Of a DNA stretch of 13,223 nucleotides, positions 13,206-13,223 are shown piece by piece. A program made the translations under genes and the position numbers. The stretch is from Stenotrophomonas_A sp035539015 (GTDB lineage Bacteria; Pseudomonadota; Gammaproteobacteria; Xanthomonadales; Xanthomonadaceae). The notes below the pieces were generated by a model. That model worked only from the letters and a program-made list of their open reading frames with translations. It had not been told where the DNA came from and searched no databases. The stretch is from assembly GCA_035539015.1 (NCBI GenBank), contig DATLJF010000269.1, positions 1 through 13,223 of the forward strand, in the 5' to 3' direction. The stretch's first letter is position 1, and each line of letters opens with the position of its first letter.

Positions 13206-13223
13206 GCCACGGTTGCGTGATCG

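Noticed and set aside
12183..13220. 345-codon plus-strand frame opposite the yccS-like gene
   Set aside because: Gln/Arg/His-rich shadow of a recognised FUSC protein; no motif seen.

Overview
The window is GC-rich chromosomal DNA (close to 70 % G+C by eye) from a gammaproteobacterium. The mix of genes fits the Xanthomonadaceae/Lysobacteraceae (Stenotrophomonas, Xanthomonas, Lysobacter, Luteimonas and relatives): DUF6776 next to a bactofilin, ErpA, NudC, AmpE, a bacterial CD225/dispanin protein, a YccS-type FUSC protein and a microcin-type double-glycine leader peptide. The genus call is inference. I see no insertion sequence, prophage, CRISPR array, tRNA or rRNA. Coding density is high, so nearly every real gene has long open frames on the opposite strand that are only shadows.

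Left part (1-2.9 kb). A response-regulator gene runs off the left edge. It lies downstream of a DUF4126 membrane-protein gene on the minus strand. Divergent from these is a plus-strand pair, a DUF6776 membrane-anchored coiled-coil protein and a bactofilin, separated by 2 nt and so probably translationally coupled. erpA, the A-type Fe-S carrier, follows and ends at a clear rho-independent terminator.

Middle part (2.9-7.7 kb). nudC (NADH pyrophosphatase/deNADding Nudix enzyme) and ampE (membrane sensor-like protein tied to beta-lactamase and cell-wall signalling) read rightward. They converge on a minus-strand block: a dispanin gene overlapping a DUF2752 gene by a GTGA junction and, further upstream, a large fusion of an LplT-like MFS transporter with a PlsC-type acyltransferase, which probably handles lysophospholipid uptake and re-acylation.

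Right part (7.7-13.2 kb). An MFS exporter gene is divergent from the fusion gene. It is followed by a 43-codon gene whose product has a near-perfect double-glycine leader and a short aromatic core with one cysteine. This looks like an unannotated secreted bacteriocin-like or signal peptide and is the most novel item here. It is bracketed by a repeat-containing upstream region and a terminator-like hairpin. Next comes a murJ-type lipid II flippase with all the key transport residues, but without the usual rpsT/ribF neighbours. A long yccS-like FUSC gene converges on murJ, and their coding ends overlap by 96 bp across a nested inverted repeat.

Most genes are housekeeping or envelope genes: peptidoglycan (MurJ, AmpE, possibly the bactofilin), phospholipid repair (LplT-PlsC) and membrane proteins (DUF4126, DUF2752, dispanin, YccS). 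The genes are mostly in short transcription units rather than one large operon.
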